A stretch of DNA of 64,000 bases, taken from positions 26,155 through 90,154 of the forward strand of contig CAMHNO010000006.1 in assembly GCA_946186575.1 (NCBI GenBank), given 5' to 3'. This DNA is from an uncultured Prevotellaceae bacterium. GTDB lineage: Bacteria; Bacteroidota; Bacteroidia; Bacteroidales; Muribaculaceae. A program made the translations under genes and the position numbers. Positions 26,175-35,608 of this stretch are shown here, piece after piece. The notes below the pieces were generated by a model that was given only the letters and a program-made list of their open reading frames with translations, had not been told where the DNA came from and did no database searches. Position 1 is the stretch's first letter, and each line of letters starts with the position of its first letter.

Positions 26175-28415
26175 TTAGTTGCCCAAGAGTATGTTGTAGA
26201 CCATTGTGATGTCGACCGAAGTCACCAGTCCGTCACCGTCCTGGTCGCCGTTGACCAGTGAGCTCTGGTCGCCGTTGAGCATGTAGTTGTAGAGTGCTGT
26301 GACGTCGGTTGAGTTGACGCTGCCGTCGCCATTCACGTCGCCAGGAATTGCTATTACTGGGTCGAGCTCTCCGTTGTGATAGATGGTGAAGTCGTCGAGA
26401 TATCCGGCGAGGCTGGTAGAGCCAGCTGTGCACGCCACACGGTAGCGAGCAGGCACATTCACGTCCACCGAGTAGCAGATGGTGTTTTTCATCTTGGGGC
26501 CTGCCTGCACCGAGGTGTTGCCTATCGCGTTAGGCATTGCGGTCCATGTCTTGCCCTGGTCGGTCGACATGTAGAGTGTGAGATTGGCGTTGATGTTGGT
26601 GGTGTTATAGAAGTCGAACGAAATCATGTAGGTCTTGTAGGCCACGTCGCTTGTCATGGTGGCGGTGCTTGGCTTTTTCATTGCTATCGAGATGTTGCCG
26701 CTGCCCTGCTCGGCCGATGCAGCAGTTGCTGGCCACGCCTTTGCGAGGGTCCATCCCGAGAGTGTTCCCTCGTCGGTTATTGATGAGTTGTTAGAGGTTT
26801 TCGGGGTCATCGGCTCAAAGTCCTCGACTACTGTAGTGAAGGTGCCGTCGCGCCTGACGTTGAACTTCACCACGCCGCCTTCTTCCTCATGGATGTTGTA
26901 GATGACATAATTGTTGCGCTTTCCGCCCCAAGCCTGCAGGTTGGCATGGGTGTCGTTAGTCACCATGCTCACACCGCGTGAGCCGGGGAAGGCGTCGGTG
27001 GGCGACTGCAATGCGGTGGAGCCACCGGCGCGCAGCAGTTCGTAGTAGAGGCGGTTGGCGTTGCCGTTAGGAGCGTTGTTTGTCCACACAGAAGTGCTGG
27101 TTGAGTCCATGCGGGCTATTGTCAAGCCATGTCCTGGAGCGTAGGCATCCCACTTGGTGCTCGTCTGGCGGTTGTCAATCAGGAACACCTCTTTATTGGT
27201 TGGGGTCTTGAGGATAAAGCCCTCGCCGCTTGTGCTGGTGGGGTTGATGGTGTACTCGCCAGGGCTGTTGATAATCTGATAGTTGGCAAATCCAGTGCTG
27301 TAGCGGTCATACATGCTGTAGGCCACCGGAGTGCGTGCATTGTTTTGGTAGTTGCCGCCAGCCATCAGGTCCCACTCGCCTGGGTGCTGAGCCTCGCCGT
27401 TGGTGGCGTCGTCGTTCTCGTTAGTGTCGTAGAGGTCGGGCAGTCCCAGCACGTGGCTGAACTCGTGGCAGATGGTGCCAATGCCGTCGAAGATGCCATT
27501 GCTCTTGGCGTAGATATACTCGGCCGAGCAGGCATAGTCGCGGATGTACTTGCCGTCGTATTTCACGTAGGAGTAGAAGCTCGAGCGGTGCGGCCAGATG
27601 TGATTGGGGCTGCTGCTGTCGCTACTCGATGGTGTGTCGGCGTAGATGAAGTAGATGAGGTCGACTGCGCCATTGTTGTCGAGGTCGTACTGGCTGAAGT
27701 CGACGTATGGGTTCACTTTCTGTACCGCATTCTGGAAGATGCTCGAAGCATACTGGTTGCCCTGATTCACTGAGTAATTAACCTCGACGGGTCCCACGAT
27801 GTCGAACTGAGGTGTGAAGATGCCGTTGCTATTGTCGTGGAAGTAGTCGCGCACGCTACCGGTGCAGGTGCCGTAGGGGTTCCACGAGCCGTCCTCGTTG
27901 GTGTAGCCAGTGTAGTTCTCGTCGTTAATCATGTGGCTGTAGAACTCTTGCACGTCGCTGCGTGTGAAGTGGGCGTCGGTAAACTCCACCAGAATCACCA
28001 GGCCGTGGAAGTTGTTGTAGTTGATGCGGTTGAGGTGGGGCAGGGCGTCGCGCTGGGCGCGTGCCTTAATACCCTGTGCCACCCTCGCAGGCGACTTGAG
28101 GTTTTTGCCTATCGACTCGAGCCACATTTGGTCGGCAGCTGAGCGCTTGTCGGCGTCGCGCGCAACGATTTTAGAGTCCACTACATCGCCGCCTGCCAAG
28201 ATGCCGTAGTTGTAGTAACCTTGCTGGTTCTTCACGATGGTGTATCCGTCCACAGTGGTAAGATACCCATAGAATTCATCTCCCTTGATTTGCACTGTGA
28301 GTTCCTCACCATTGGGTTGGGTTACCTTTTGAGGCGTAGGGATGGCGGGAACTGCGCTTGCTGTGATGCAAGCTAAGGCCATGCACAGTGATAAAAGCAG
28401 TTTTCTTGTCTTCAT
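26175..28415 (-). CDS. Secreted M6 family metalloprotease with dockerin-like C-terminus
   Basis: A 746-residue exported zinc protease. The signal peptide is MKTRKLLLSLCMALACITASA. A propeptide-like region (KVTQPNGEELTVQIKGDEFY) precedes the M6 (immune inhibitor A) domain with zinc motif H317-E-F-S-H321-x2-G-L-P-D. A jelly-roll domain follows (about 545-690), and two EF-hand-like dockerin repeats finish the protein (GDVNGDGSVNSTDVTALYNY and GDQDGDGLVTSVDITMVYNI). No cohesin is seen nearby. The frame stays open to 28466, but the signal peptide starts at 28415. It probably digests proteins outside the cell. Confidence 0.92.
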   Translation of the reverse strand: MKTRKLLLSLCMALACITASAVPAIPTPQKVTQPNGEELTVQIKGDEFYGYLTTVDGYTIVKNQQGYYNYGILAGGDVVDSKIVARDADKRSAADQMWLESIGKNLKSPARVAQGIKARAQRDALPHLNRINYNNFHGLVILVEFTDAHFTRSDVQEFYSHMINDENYTGYTNEDGSWNPYGTCTGSVRDYFHDNSNGIFTPQFDIVGPVEVNYSVNQGNQYASSIFQNAVQKVNPYVDFSQYDLDNNGAVDLIYFIYADTPSSSDSSSPNHIWPHRSSFYSYVKYDGKYIRDYACSAEYIYAKSNGIFDGIGTICHEFSHVLGLPDLYDTNENDDATNGEAQHPGEWDLMAGGNYQNNARTPVAYSMYDRYSTGFANYQIINSPGEYTINPTSTSGEGFILKTPTNKEVFLIDNRQTSTKWDAYAPGHGLTIARMDSTSTSVWTNNAPNGNANRLYYELLRAGGSTALQSPTDAFPGSRGVSMVTNDTHANLQAWGGKRNNYVIYNIHEEEGGVVKFNVRRDGTFTTVVEDFEPMTPKTSNNSSITDEGTLSGWTLAKAWPATAASAEQGSGNISIAMKKPSTATMTSDVAYKTYMISFDFYNTTNINANLTLYMSTDQGKTWTAMPNAIGNTSVQAGPKMKNTICYSVDVNVPARYRVACTAGSTSLAGYLDDFTIYHNGELDPVIAIPGDVNGDGSVNSTDVTALYNYMLNGDQSSLVNGDQDGDGLVTSVDITMVYNILLGN

Positions 28416-28533
28416 TAATGATATTTTTTTGTTTAATTTTTTCAAGTAAATTGCAAATATCGTCATTTTTTTTCAAAGAAGCAACAAGCGAGGCTAAAAT
28501 TGACATAAAAGCTCACTTTTTCCACATTATATA

Positions 28534-28564
28534 TTTGAAGAAAGGAAAAATATACTTAACTTTG
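28534..28564 (+). promoter_or_regulatory. Bacteroidota promoter for the tyrosine kinase gene
   Basis: TTTG (28534-28537), 19 nt, TAACTTTG (28557-28564); 50 bp before the ATG at 28614. Confidence 0.75.
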
Positions 28565-28613
28565 CACGTTTTTAAGGAATACAAAGTCATCAATTATAAC
28601 CCCTGTGATATCT

Positions 28614-31058
28614 ATGCAAGAGATTATTCAAGAATCCGCTCCCAGCAACAAAAGTTCGGAAAAGAAGAAGAATTTTAGCACTTCGATCCCCATCAAGGCA
28701 TTTTTCAATGCATGCCTTCGCAACTGGTACTGGTTTGTGATTTCGGCTATCATCTGTAGCTGTATAGCATTGCTCAAGACCAAATCGGAGCCCAAGCTCT
28801 ACAGCTCGAACGCGCTGATAATGCTCACCACCGAGACCAGCAAGCCACAGGGCAGCCAGATGCAAATGTTTGGCGATTTGGGCATGATGGTGACCAGCGA
28901 CCTTAGCAACGAGACCTACAAGGTCAAGAGCACCAAGCTCATGGAGAACGTGGTTGAGCATCTGGGGTTGAACATCATGTACTATGGGCGTGTGTACTTG
29001 CGTGACGTCAACACCTACAAGCACTCGCCAGTGCAAATCACTCCACTCAAGGATGTCAAGAACAACTACTCTATCTCAATAGTTATCAAGGGAGAGAACG
29101 ACTTTGAATACTGTGTCGATAGCAATAAAAACTGGAAGAAGGCACGCTTTGGCAGCAAGGTGAGCACACCCTATGGTCCAGTGGCAGTGACCAAGACCCG
29201 ATTGTTCAACAACCAGTATCAAGGCTACACAGTGATAGCCCGCGTGGGCACCACCAACAGTGTTGCCAAGAGCTTGATAGGCAATCTCAAAGTGGAGCAG
29301 GCCGACAAGGTGAGCGACGTGCTCAGGCTCTCGATAGTGACCGACAACTATGAGATGGGACGCGACGTGCTCAATGCGCTGATTGTTGCCTACAACCAAG
29401 ATGGCATTGAAGACAAGAACCGTGTGGCGCGTAACACCGAGAACTTCATTGCCGAGCGCATCAACAGCATCTCGCAAGACCTGAGCGGTGTGGACAGCCG
29501 CATCGCTCAGTTGAAGGCCGCCAGCTCTAACGATGCCATGTATGCCGACCCCACGTCGGGAGCACGCTATCAGGAGAGTGCGCAGGACGCCAGCTTGCAG
29601 CTGAGCTTAGCCACTGGAGTGCGTGACTTTATCAACAAGTCGGGCGACCGCGACCTCATTCCCAGCAACACGGGCATTGCCAACGCCGGCATAGAGGGGC
29701 AAATCAAGGAGTATAACGACGCGATGAACAAATATTTGAGCATTGCCGCCACTTCGAGCGACGAGAACCCAGTGATGCAGGAGCTCAGTCGCTCCCTTGC
29801 AACCCAGAAGGCAGCCATCATGCGCGCCATCAACAGCTACATCGGCCAGTTGAGTGCTACCGCTTCGCAGGCACAGTCCACTCAGGCCCAGGCCCAGAGC
29901 GGCCGTCAGCAGATGCCGTCGCACGAGAAGGCCATCACTCAAGTGGGCCGCCAGCAGAATGTCAAGGAGCAGTTGTATCTGTACCTGCTCAACAAGCGCG
30001 AGGAGAACGCCTTGCAGATTGCCATCACCGAGCCTAATGCCAAGGTGGTGGAGGAGGCCAGCGGCAGCTCATCGCCCATTTCGCCCAACACCACTCGAGC
30101 CCTTGCCATAGGTCTGCTCATTGGTTTGCTCATTCCTGCCGCCATCTTCTACCTGATATACTGGATACTCTCGCTCGACACCAAGATTCACAACCGTCAC
30201 GACGTGGAAGACGTTTGCAACCTGCCCATCGTGGGCGAGATTCCGAGCAAGAGTCACAACCAGCGCGACAAGGAAGTGGTTGTGAGCGAGGAGTCGGTCG
30301 ACCGTGTGTCGGAGGCACTGCGCATTGTGCGTGCCAACCTCGACTTTGTGTATGAGAAGAAAGAGGGCAGTGGCGTGGTGATGCAGCTCACGTCGACCCG
30401 TCCTGGCGAGGGCAAGAGCTTTATCTCTATAAACCTTGCCCTGACCTATGCTCACGTCGATAAGAAAGTGGTGGTTGTCGACCTTGACTTACGCAAAGGC
30501 CGCTTCTCGGAATATGTCGACGTTGAGACTCCCGTGGGTGTGAGTGCCTATCTCTCGGGCAAGGTGAGCAACATTAACGACATCTTAGTCAAAGGCTCGA
30601 TTCATCCCAATCTTGATGTCATACCCCTGGGAGCCATCCCACCAAATCCCACTGGATTGCTCATGGGCAAGCACTTGAAGGCCCTCATCGACGAGCTTCG
30701 CAGCAAGTATGACTACGTGTTGCTCGACACAGTGCCATTTGGCATAATTGCCGATGCTTCGCTCATTAACCGCTATGTAGACCTGACAGTCTATGTGATT
30801 CGCGATGGCTTGATCGACAAGAAGTATCTGCTCGACCTTGAGCGAGGCAACAACGAGAAGAAGTACAAGAACCTCACTATCTTGATCAACGACATAAAGA
30901 TCGACAAGAAGAATTATGGCTACGGCAGTGCCTACGGCTATGGCTATGGTTATGGTTACGGCTATGGCTACGGCGACTCGTCAAAGCACAAGTCTCGCTT
31001 CAAGTTCAAGGGCAAGAAGTGGCAAAAGTCCACCGATAGTGGCAATGCCGCCGTGTAG
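28614..31058 (+). CDS. Polysaccharide-export tyrosine autokinase (Wzc-like) with chain-length (Wzz) domain
   Basis: An 814-residue fusion. An N-terminal Wzz domain is anchored by a membrane helix near residue 38 (WYWFVISAIICSCIALL), a periplasmic coiled-coil-rich part spans about 60-490, and a second membrane helix lies near 505-525 (LAIGLLIGLLIPAAIFYLIYWI). The cytoplasmic BY-kinase has the Walker A loop PGEGKS (K601), Walker A' VVVVDLDLRKG and Walker B DYVLLDTVPFG. The C-terminus has a run of alternating Tyr-Gly, the autophosphorylation cluster. It controls capsule or exopolysaccharide export. Unusually, no Wza, flippase or glycosyltransferase gene lies next to it. I use the ATG at 28614; a GTG at 28605 is in frame. 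Confidence 0.92.
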   Translation: MQEIIQESAPSNKSSEKKKNFSTSIPIKAFFNACLRNWYWFVISAIICSCIALLKTKSEPKLYSSNALIMLTTETSKPQGSQMQMFGDLGMMVTSDLSNETYKVKSTKLMENVVEHLGLNIMYYGRVYLRDVNTYKHSPVQITPLKDVKNNYSISIVIKGENDFEYCVDSNKNWKKARFGSKVSTPYGPVAVTKTRLFNNQYQGYTVIARVGTTNSVAKSLIGNLKVEQADKVSDVLRLSIVTDNYEMGRDVLNALIVAYNQDGIEDKNRVARNTENFIAERINSISQDLSGVDSRIAQLKAASSNDAMYADPTSGARYQESAQDASLQLSLATGVRDFINKSGDRDLIPSNTGIANAGIEGQIKEYNDAMNKYLSIAATSSDENPVMQELSRSLATQKAAIMRAINSYIGQLSATASQAQSTQAQAQSGRQQMPSHEKAITQVGRQQNVKEQLYLYLLNKREENALQIAITEPNAKVVEEASGSSSPISPNTTRALAIGLLIGLLIPAAIFYLIYWILSLDTKIHNRHDVEDVCNLPIVGEIPSKSHNQRDKEVVVSEESVDRVSEALRIVRANLDFVYEKKEGSGVVMQLTSTRPGEGKSFISINLALTYAHVDKKVVVVDLDLRKGRFSEYVDVETPVGVSAYLSGKVSNINDILVKGSIHPNLDVIPLGAIPPNPTGLLMGKHLKALIDELRSKYDYVLLDTVPFGIIADASLINRYVDLTVYVIRDGLIDKKYLLDLERGNNEKKYKNLTILINDIKIDKKNYGYGSAYGYGYGYGYGYGYGDSSKHKSRFKFKGKKWQKSTDSGNAAV

Positions 31059-31089
31059 CGCGGCTGCCTATGCAGGCCGAGAAGAAAAA

Positions 31090-31146
31090 GAACGCCGCCC
31101 CCTGGCTCTCTCCCTGAAGCGAAGTGCCAGGCGGCGTTCATTTTTT
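31090..31146 (+). terminator. Intrinsic terminator after the kinase gene
   Basis: GAACGCCGCC(ccc)TGGC pairs with GCCAGGCGGCGTTC, followed by a run of T from 31141. Confidence 0.88.
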
Positions 31147-31250
31147 AATGCACAATGCATAATGCTCGCTGGTGATGAACGAGCTGACGCTCGCATTACA
31201 CCAACACCACCGAGGACTACAACTCAAAAACTAAAAACTAAATACCTGAC

Positions 31251-32399
31251 ATGCAACTTTTAAAAGGCGATAAATTACTCACAAAGGTGCAGTGCGACGT
31301 GCTGCGTGGACTTGCAATCATGGGCATCTTCTTGCACAACTTCTGCCACTGGCTGCGGGGAGGATTTCATGAGAACGAGTATTGGTATTACCAGGAGAAT
31401 AGCGATGCTGCCTGGAACTACTGGACAGCCGGAGGGCTGGATGTTTTTGCACCCATTCAGTTCTTTTCGTTTCTGGGGCACTATGGTGTGCCGCTGTTTC
31501 TGTTTCTGAGCGGTTTTGGGCTGGTGATGAAGTATGAACGCAGTGGGGCGTCGAGAGTGGGTGTTTTCACCTTTGTGGGATATCAGTGGCTCAAGCTCTT
31601 CAGGCTCATGCTGCTGGGCTTTGTGCTTAGCGCTCTCACCTACATAGCCTGTGGCAACGCCCCTCATCCGTGGAATGAGACCCTTGCCCAGTTGGGCATG
31701 GTGAGCAACTTTCTGTTCGTTAAGCCAGGTTCGGCAATCGTGCCAGGACCTTACTGGTTCTTTGGGTTGATGCTTGAGGTGTATGTAATATATCGCTTGT
31801 TGGTCTACAGCACCAGCCGTCACAAGCAGTGGCGATGGCTCATGCCGGTGCTCATTGCTGTTGTGGCATGGTTCGTGATGATGCTGTGCAAAGGGCATTC
31901 ATTAAGACTCGAGTACTTGCGCTACAATGCTGCGGTGGCGATGCTCCCCTTTGCTCTGGGAGTGCTTGCAGGGCGATATGGCCTCCCTGCTTTGCCTCGC
32001 TGGCTGCTTGGTGTGGTAGCCGTGGTGTCGTTGCCCTTGCTGCTGGCGATGAATCTTAACTTTCATGCCTGGCTTTGGGCTCCAGTGCTTGTGATAGCAG
32101 GTGCGGTTGCCTTTGTGAAATGCTTTGAGGGCATGAGCGTGTGGTGCACGTCGTGGTTCATGAGACCACTGTCATGGCTTGGCGGGCTGTCGTCGATGGT
32201 CTTTGTGGTACATTCCATCCCTCGCATGCCCATCTTCAAGTACAAGCTGTGGAGCCAGACTTGCCTCAATGTGAGCGACTATGGCTGGATAGCACTTTAC
32301 ATAGTGCTTACACTCGTGCTGGCGTGGCTCTACAAGCAATACTTGCGGTTGATTCCCAACCCTCGGCTGCGTGGCAACAGTGTCAGTTTCAGAGCCTGA
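31251..32399 (+). CDS. Acyltransferase 3-family membrane protein
   Basis: A 382-residue integral membrane protein with about ten hydrophobic helices. Typical acyltransferase-3 features are the N-terminal RGLAIMGIFLHNFCHW (catalytic-type His after helix 1) and GHYGVPLFLFLSGFGLVMKY, with FFWxxGLMLEVY-like PYWFFGLMLEVYVIYRLL. Such proteins O-acetylate surface sugars or lipids. It lies between a Wzc-like kinase and a TonB-like gene, and its last 11 bases overlap the convergent gene at 32389. The substrate is unknown. Confidence 0.88.
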   Translation: MQLLKGDKLLTKVQCDVLRGLAIMGIFLHNFCHWLRGGFHENEYWYYQENSDAAWNYWTAGGLDVFAPIQFFSFLGHYGVPLFLFLSGFGLVMKYERSGASRVGVFTFVGYQWLKLFRLMLLGFVLSALTYIACGNAPHPWNETLAQLGMVSNFLFVKPGSAIVPGPYWFFGLMLEVYVIYRLLVYSTSRHKQWRWLMPVLIAVVAWFVMMLCKGHSLRLEYLRYNAAVAMLPFALGVLAGRYGLPALPRWLLGVVAVVSLPLLLAMNLNFHAWLWAPVLVIAGAVAFVKCFEGMSVWCTSWFMRPLSWLGGLSSMVFVVHSIPRMPIFKYKLWSQTCLNVSDYGWIALYIVLTLVLAWLYKQYLRLIPNPRLRGNSVSFRA

Positions 32400-32817
32400 A
32401 AGCAATGGGTAGCGTGCATCGCACGTTAACCTTGGTGTTGCTCATCTTCCCTGCTGTCCATCGTGGCATTTTGCTGATAACCCTCATGGCCTCGCGGTCG
32501 AGAGTCTGGTCGCCTGAGCTCCTGATGACCTGGATATTGAAGAGTTTGCCATCGGTGCCCACTATGAAGCTGCACAGCACGCGTCCCTGCACATGGTTGT
32601 GATAAGCGTTGTAGGGATACTCCCTTGTCTCGTTGATGAAGTTGATCATTGATGTCTCACCTCCTGGGAATTGTGGCCTGATGTCGACATTGTCGTAGTC
32701 ATAAACCGTACTGTAGCTGCCTTGTGCGTAATAGTTGCCATCACGCGACTGCGCGTTGCACATCACAATAGAGCACAGCGCTAAAACCAAAGTGGGAATT
32801 AATCGATTAAACATCAT
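32389..32817 (-). CDS. Exported TonB C-terminal-domain protein (copy 1)
   Basis: A 142-residue protein with a signal peptide (MFNRLIPTLVLALCSIVMCNAQ) and a C-terminal TonB-like domain: RPQFPGGETSMINFINETREYP, then GRVLCSFIVGTDGKLFNIQVIRSS, LDREAMRVISKMPRWTAGK. It lacks the Pro-rich spacer and inner-membrane anchor of TonB itself, so it is a free periplasmic domain whose role is unknown. It overlaps the upstream convergent acyltransferase gene by 11 bp. ATGs at 32817 and 32814 are both possible starts. Confidence 0.85.
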   Translation of the reverse strand: MMFNRLIPTLVLALCSIVMCNAQSRDGNYYAQGSYSTVYDYDNVDIRPQFPGGETSMINFINETREYPYNAYHNHVQGRVLCSFIVGTDGKLFNIQVIRSSGDQTLDREAMRVISKMPRWTAGKMSNTKVNVRCTLPIAFRL

Positions 32818-32916
32818 CAATAATCTCTATCACAAAATATGAACAAAAAAGTGATTCCTCCTCGTGGTGATGCAAACATTTGGAATAGTTTTCATGACCT
32901 TGAGCAAATTTCTATG

Positions 32917-32947
32917 CAAATATAAATGTGATTTTCTGAAAAACAAT
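32917..32947 (-). promoter_or_regulatory. Promoter for the TonB-like gene
   Basis: On the minus strand: ATTG (32947-32944), 19 nt, TATATTTG (32924-32917). Confidence 0.55.
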
Positions 32948-33121
32948 AACTCAAGTGATTGATTTTGGTAATGATTAATAAGGTTTTGTTTTTTTTTACA
33001 AAATCCCCTTTTTTTATAGCCTCTTGTAAAAAAAATTAAACAAAAAGTGATTTTAGAAAAGGTGCTCAATACTAACAACGATTTTTTGACGTTATATATT
33101 TTAATGGAGATAAAATGTTTG

Positions 33122-34150
33122 ATGCTCAGCTTTAAGAGAGAAATATTGTCGATAATGTGCATGGCGGCCATTGCTACGGCGGCGAGCGCTCAAGATGGCA
33201 CCACGGCCTATCAGTTCCTGAATGTGCCGGTGTCGTCGCACGTCTATGCCTTAGGTGGTCACAACATCACCGAGATAGACGATGATATCAATCTTGTTGA
33301 GCAGAACCCATCGTTGCTGGGCAAAGAATTTGACCATCAGGTGGGATTGAACTACATGCGCTACCTGGGTGGCACTAATTTCATGGGAGCCCGCTACGGT
33401 CAGGGAGTGGGCGAGCATGGAGCCTTCGGGGTGGGCATCCAGTACTATGGCTATGGCAAGATGGATGCTACCGATGCCAGCGGCGCCGTAGTGGGTTCGT
33501 TCAATGCGAGCGACATGGCTTTCACACTCACTTATTCTCACGACATCAGCGACCGTCTGCGTGGCGGTGTGAATCTGAAATATGTTCACTCGAGCTATGA
33601 AACCTATTCGGCAGGAGCAATTGCCGTTGACTTGGGTATCAACTATTACAACCCCGACAACGACTTGTCGCTCTCGCTTGTTGCCAAGAACTTGGGTGGC
33701 CAGGTAAAGAAGTTTAACGACAAGAAAGACAAGCTGCCGTGGGACATACAGGTGGGAATCAGCAAAGGACTTGGGTCGACACCCTTCCGCGTGTCGCTTA
33801 CCGCCTATAACTTGACCAAGTGGAAGCTGCCATATTATGAACCTGCCGACAAGAACAACGTCAACAGCGACCTGGTCGAGAAAGACAAGTTTGCCAGCAA
33901 CCTGTTTCGCCACCTGGTGTTTGGCCTGGAGTATATGCCCACGAGCAGCGTGTATATTGCTGCCGGCTACAACTACAAGACCCGTACCGACATGAGTGGC
34001 TACAAGCGCAACTTCCTGTCGGGATTCTCGATAGGTGGCGGTGTCAAGGTCAAGGCGTTTGGCTTTGGCGTGGCGTTTGCCCAGCCTCACACAGGCGCCA
34101 CCACATTCATGTTCAACCTCACCACCTCGATAGGCGAGCTAATGAGGTAA
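33122..34150 (+). CDS. porQ: Type IX secretion system protein PorQ
   Basis: A 342-residue outer-membrane protein of the PorQ family, part of the attachment complex of the type IX secretion system. Recognisable parts are YQFLNVPVSSHVYALGGHNIT, DDDINLVEQNPSLLG, and the closing barrel strands (FGFGVAFAQPHTGATTFMFNLTTSI). PorQ partners PorU, PorV and PorZ, which process C-terminal-domain cargo. I set the start at the ATG at 33122, which gives a signal peptide (MLSFKREILSIMCMAAIATAASAQ); 33104 is an alternative. It has its own terminator at 34229-34268. Confidence 0.9.
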   Translation: MLSFKREILSIMCMAAIATAASAQDGTTAYQFLNVPVSSHVYALGGHNITEIDDDINLVEQNPSLLGKEFDHQVGLNYMRYLGGTNFMGARYGQGVGEHGAFGVGIQYYGYGKMDATDASGAVVGSFNASDMAFTLTYSHDISDRLRGGVNLKYVHSSYETYSAGAIAVDLGINYYNPDNDLSLSLVAKNLGGQVKKFNDKKDKLPWDIQVGISKGLGSTPFRVSLTAYNLTKWKLPYYEPADKNNVNSDLVEKDKFASNLFRHLVFGLEYMPTSSVYIAAGYNYKTRTDMSGYKRNFLSGFSIGGGVKVKAFGFGVAFAQPHTGATTFMFNLTTSIGELMR

Positions 34151-34228
34151 CATCACTACTCATTGTAATAATACAAAGACACCTGCGCAACAACCAGTGT
34201 TGTAATCGTCGCTATATTCTAAGAAAAA

Positions 34229-34268
34229 TGAGAAAAGGGGTTTTTAGTCCCTTTTCTCAATTTTTTGT
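34229..34268 (+). terminator. Intrinsic terminator after porQ
   Basis: An 11-bp stem (TGAGAAAAGGG with CCCTTTTCTCA) followed by AATTTTTT. Confidence 0.9.
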
Positions 34269-34366
34269 GTGGCCGGCATGATGAAGCTGCAGAGGTTTTT
34301 ACCTTCCTTAGTGACAGTCACCTCATCGCCTGGGGCCCGCCACTCCTGTTTCTCTTGTCGAAATAT
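34244..34366 (-). pseudogene. Possible gene remnant between porQ and the acyltransferase
   Basis: On the minus strand a short open frame without a start codon gives a protein-like stretch containing EWRAPGDEVTVTKEGKNLC followed by SFIMPA and a stop. It is preceded in frame by a TAA stop just upstream, so it cannot be translated from an ATG. It may be the tail of a lost gene, or chance; I do not recognise a family. Confidence 0.25.
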
Positions 34367-34402
34367 GTAATGATTAAAATGTCAGAGAAGCGATGTTAAA
34401 AC

Positions 34403-35539
34403 TCACGACTCAGAACTCAGAGGGGTGGAGGCGTTGCCTTTTTCGGCTCTTTTTTTGATGATGGTTTCCTTGATTCTGCGGTAGCAGTAGATCCAGAGCA
34501 GTGGCACTGCCGTTCCCACGATGGCATATAGAATCCAGAAGCAGTCGGTCTTGCTGTTGTGATGGATGACCATGTGGCACCCTATCTGCCCCCAGTCGAG
34601 GTTGTAATACATGATTTTGAGAGCCGACACTAATTTGAAGGCGATGATGTGGAAGACAAAGACATAGAGCGTGTTGTCGCCGCAGTAGACGAGCATGCGC
34701 TTGAACCAGTTGTCGTGGCGGTCAATCCACGAAGCTATGGAGTGAACCATCAAGAAGCCAATGCATCCGGTTAGAGGAATGGTGGCAACGTCTTTGAGCT
34801 CAACCTTGAGATTGAGCCCGTGGAAGTGGAGGAAGCATCCTCCCAGCAGCAGGGCTGCGTAGAGCAGCGTGAGCGCCCAGTGCTCGGGGATGCGCTTCTC
34901 GTGCCGCCTGTAGAGGGCTCCCAATGCAAAGAACATCACTCCCCAGGTGTCGCGAATGCCGCCTTGCACCAGAGTCACTACGGTGAGGTTGTTGGCCACC
35001 TTGAAGCAAGCAAAGCCCAATGCCACAGCAGCTATTGCAATGAGAGTAGCGTCGTCGCCCAGCCACTTGTGACGGCCATGCAGCAGCTTGTAGAGAATGA
35101 TGAAAACGATGCTTGCCACCAGCAGGGCTCTGAAAAACCAGAACGCTCCGGCAAGAAATTCATCGTATCCTCCCATCGAGAAGACGATGTTCACCAGCCT
35201 CTGATAGAACTCGTGGAGCGAATAGGGGTGAGTGACTCCATTCTCCCAGTTGCCGAATCGCTCGTTGAGGATTCCAATTTTGAACATGAGGTTGTGGATG
35301 ACCAAGAAAAACAGGCTCCACTTAACAAACGGCACATAGAGGCCCTTGAAACGCTTCTTGCAGAAGAGCCACGGGTCGTCCTCGTATTTCTTGCTGAAAA
35401 AATATCCCGCCGCGATGAAGAATAGCGGCATGTGAAAGAGATAGATGAAGTTGATGACGATGCCAGGGCCCTCGGCGTGTCCTGCGCACATGAGGAAGAT
35501 GGCAATGCCTTTGCAGATTGATAGATTAGTGTTACGCAA
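34403..35539 (-). CDS. Acyltransferase 3-family membrane protein (second copy)
   Basis: A 378-residue protein with about ten membrane helices. The N-terminus holds NLSICKGIAIFLMCAGHAEG (catalytic-type His), FIYLFHMPLFFIAAGYFF and the basic KKRFKGLYVPFVKW loop typical of OatA-like acyltransferases that use acyl-CoA or another donor to modify surface sugars. It follows the TonB-like gene at 35609 by 69 bp, with a hairpin (35558-35594) between, so it may be the last gene of the cydAB-tonB-like run. It differs clearly from the other acyltransferase at 31251. Confidence 0.88.
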   Translation of the reverse strand: MRNTNLSICKGIAIFLMCAGHAEGPGIVINFIYLFHMPLFFIAAGYFFSKKYEDDPWLFCKKRFKGLYVPFVKWSLFFLVIHNLMFKIGILNERFGNWENGVTHPYSLHEFYQRLVNIVFSMGGYDEFLAGAFWFFRALLVASIVFIILYKLLHGRHKWLGDDATLIAIAAVALGFACFKVANNLTVVTLVQGGIRDTWGVMFFALGALYRRHEKRIPEHWALTLLYAALLLGGCFLHFHGLNLKVELKDVATIPLTGCIGFLMVHSIASWIDRHDNWFKRMLVYCGDNTLYVFVFHIIAFKLVSALKIMYYNLDWGQIGCHMVIHHNSKTDCFWILYAIVGTAVPLLWIYCYRRIKETIIKKRAEKGNASTPLSSES

Positions 35540-35557
35540 TGAAACAAGAATTAAAGT

Positions 35558-35594
35558 CGGGGGCTGAGGATGAGCTGGCCCGTCTCTGCCCCCG
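35558..35594. terminator. Small GC hairpin between genes
   Basis: CGGGGGC pairs with GCCCCCG across a 23-nt loop; no T tract. It may act as a weak terminator or mRNA processing site. Confidence 0.35.
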
Positions 35595-35608
35595 AGCAGT
35601 GAAGTGAA

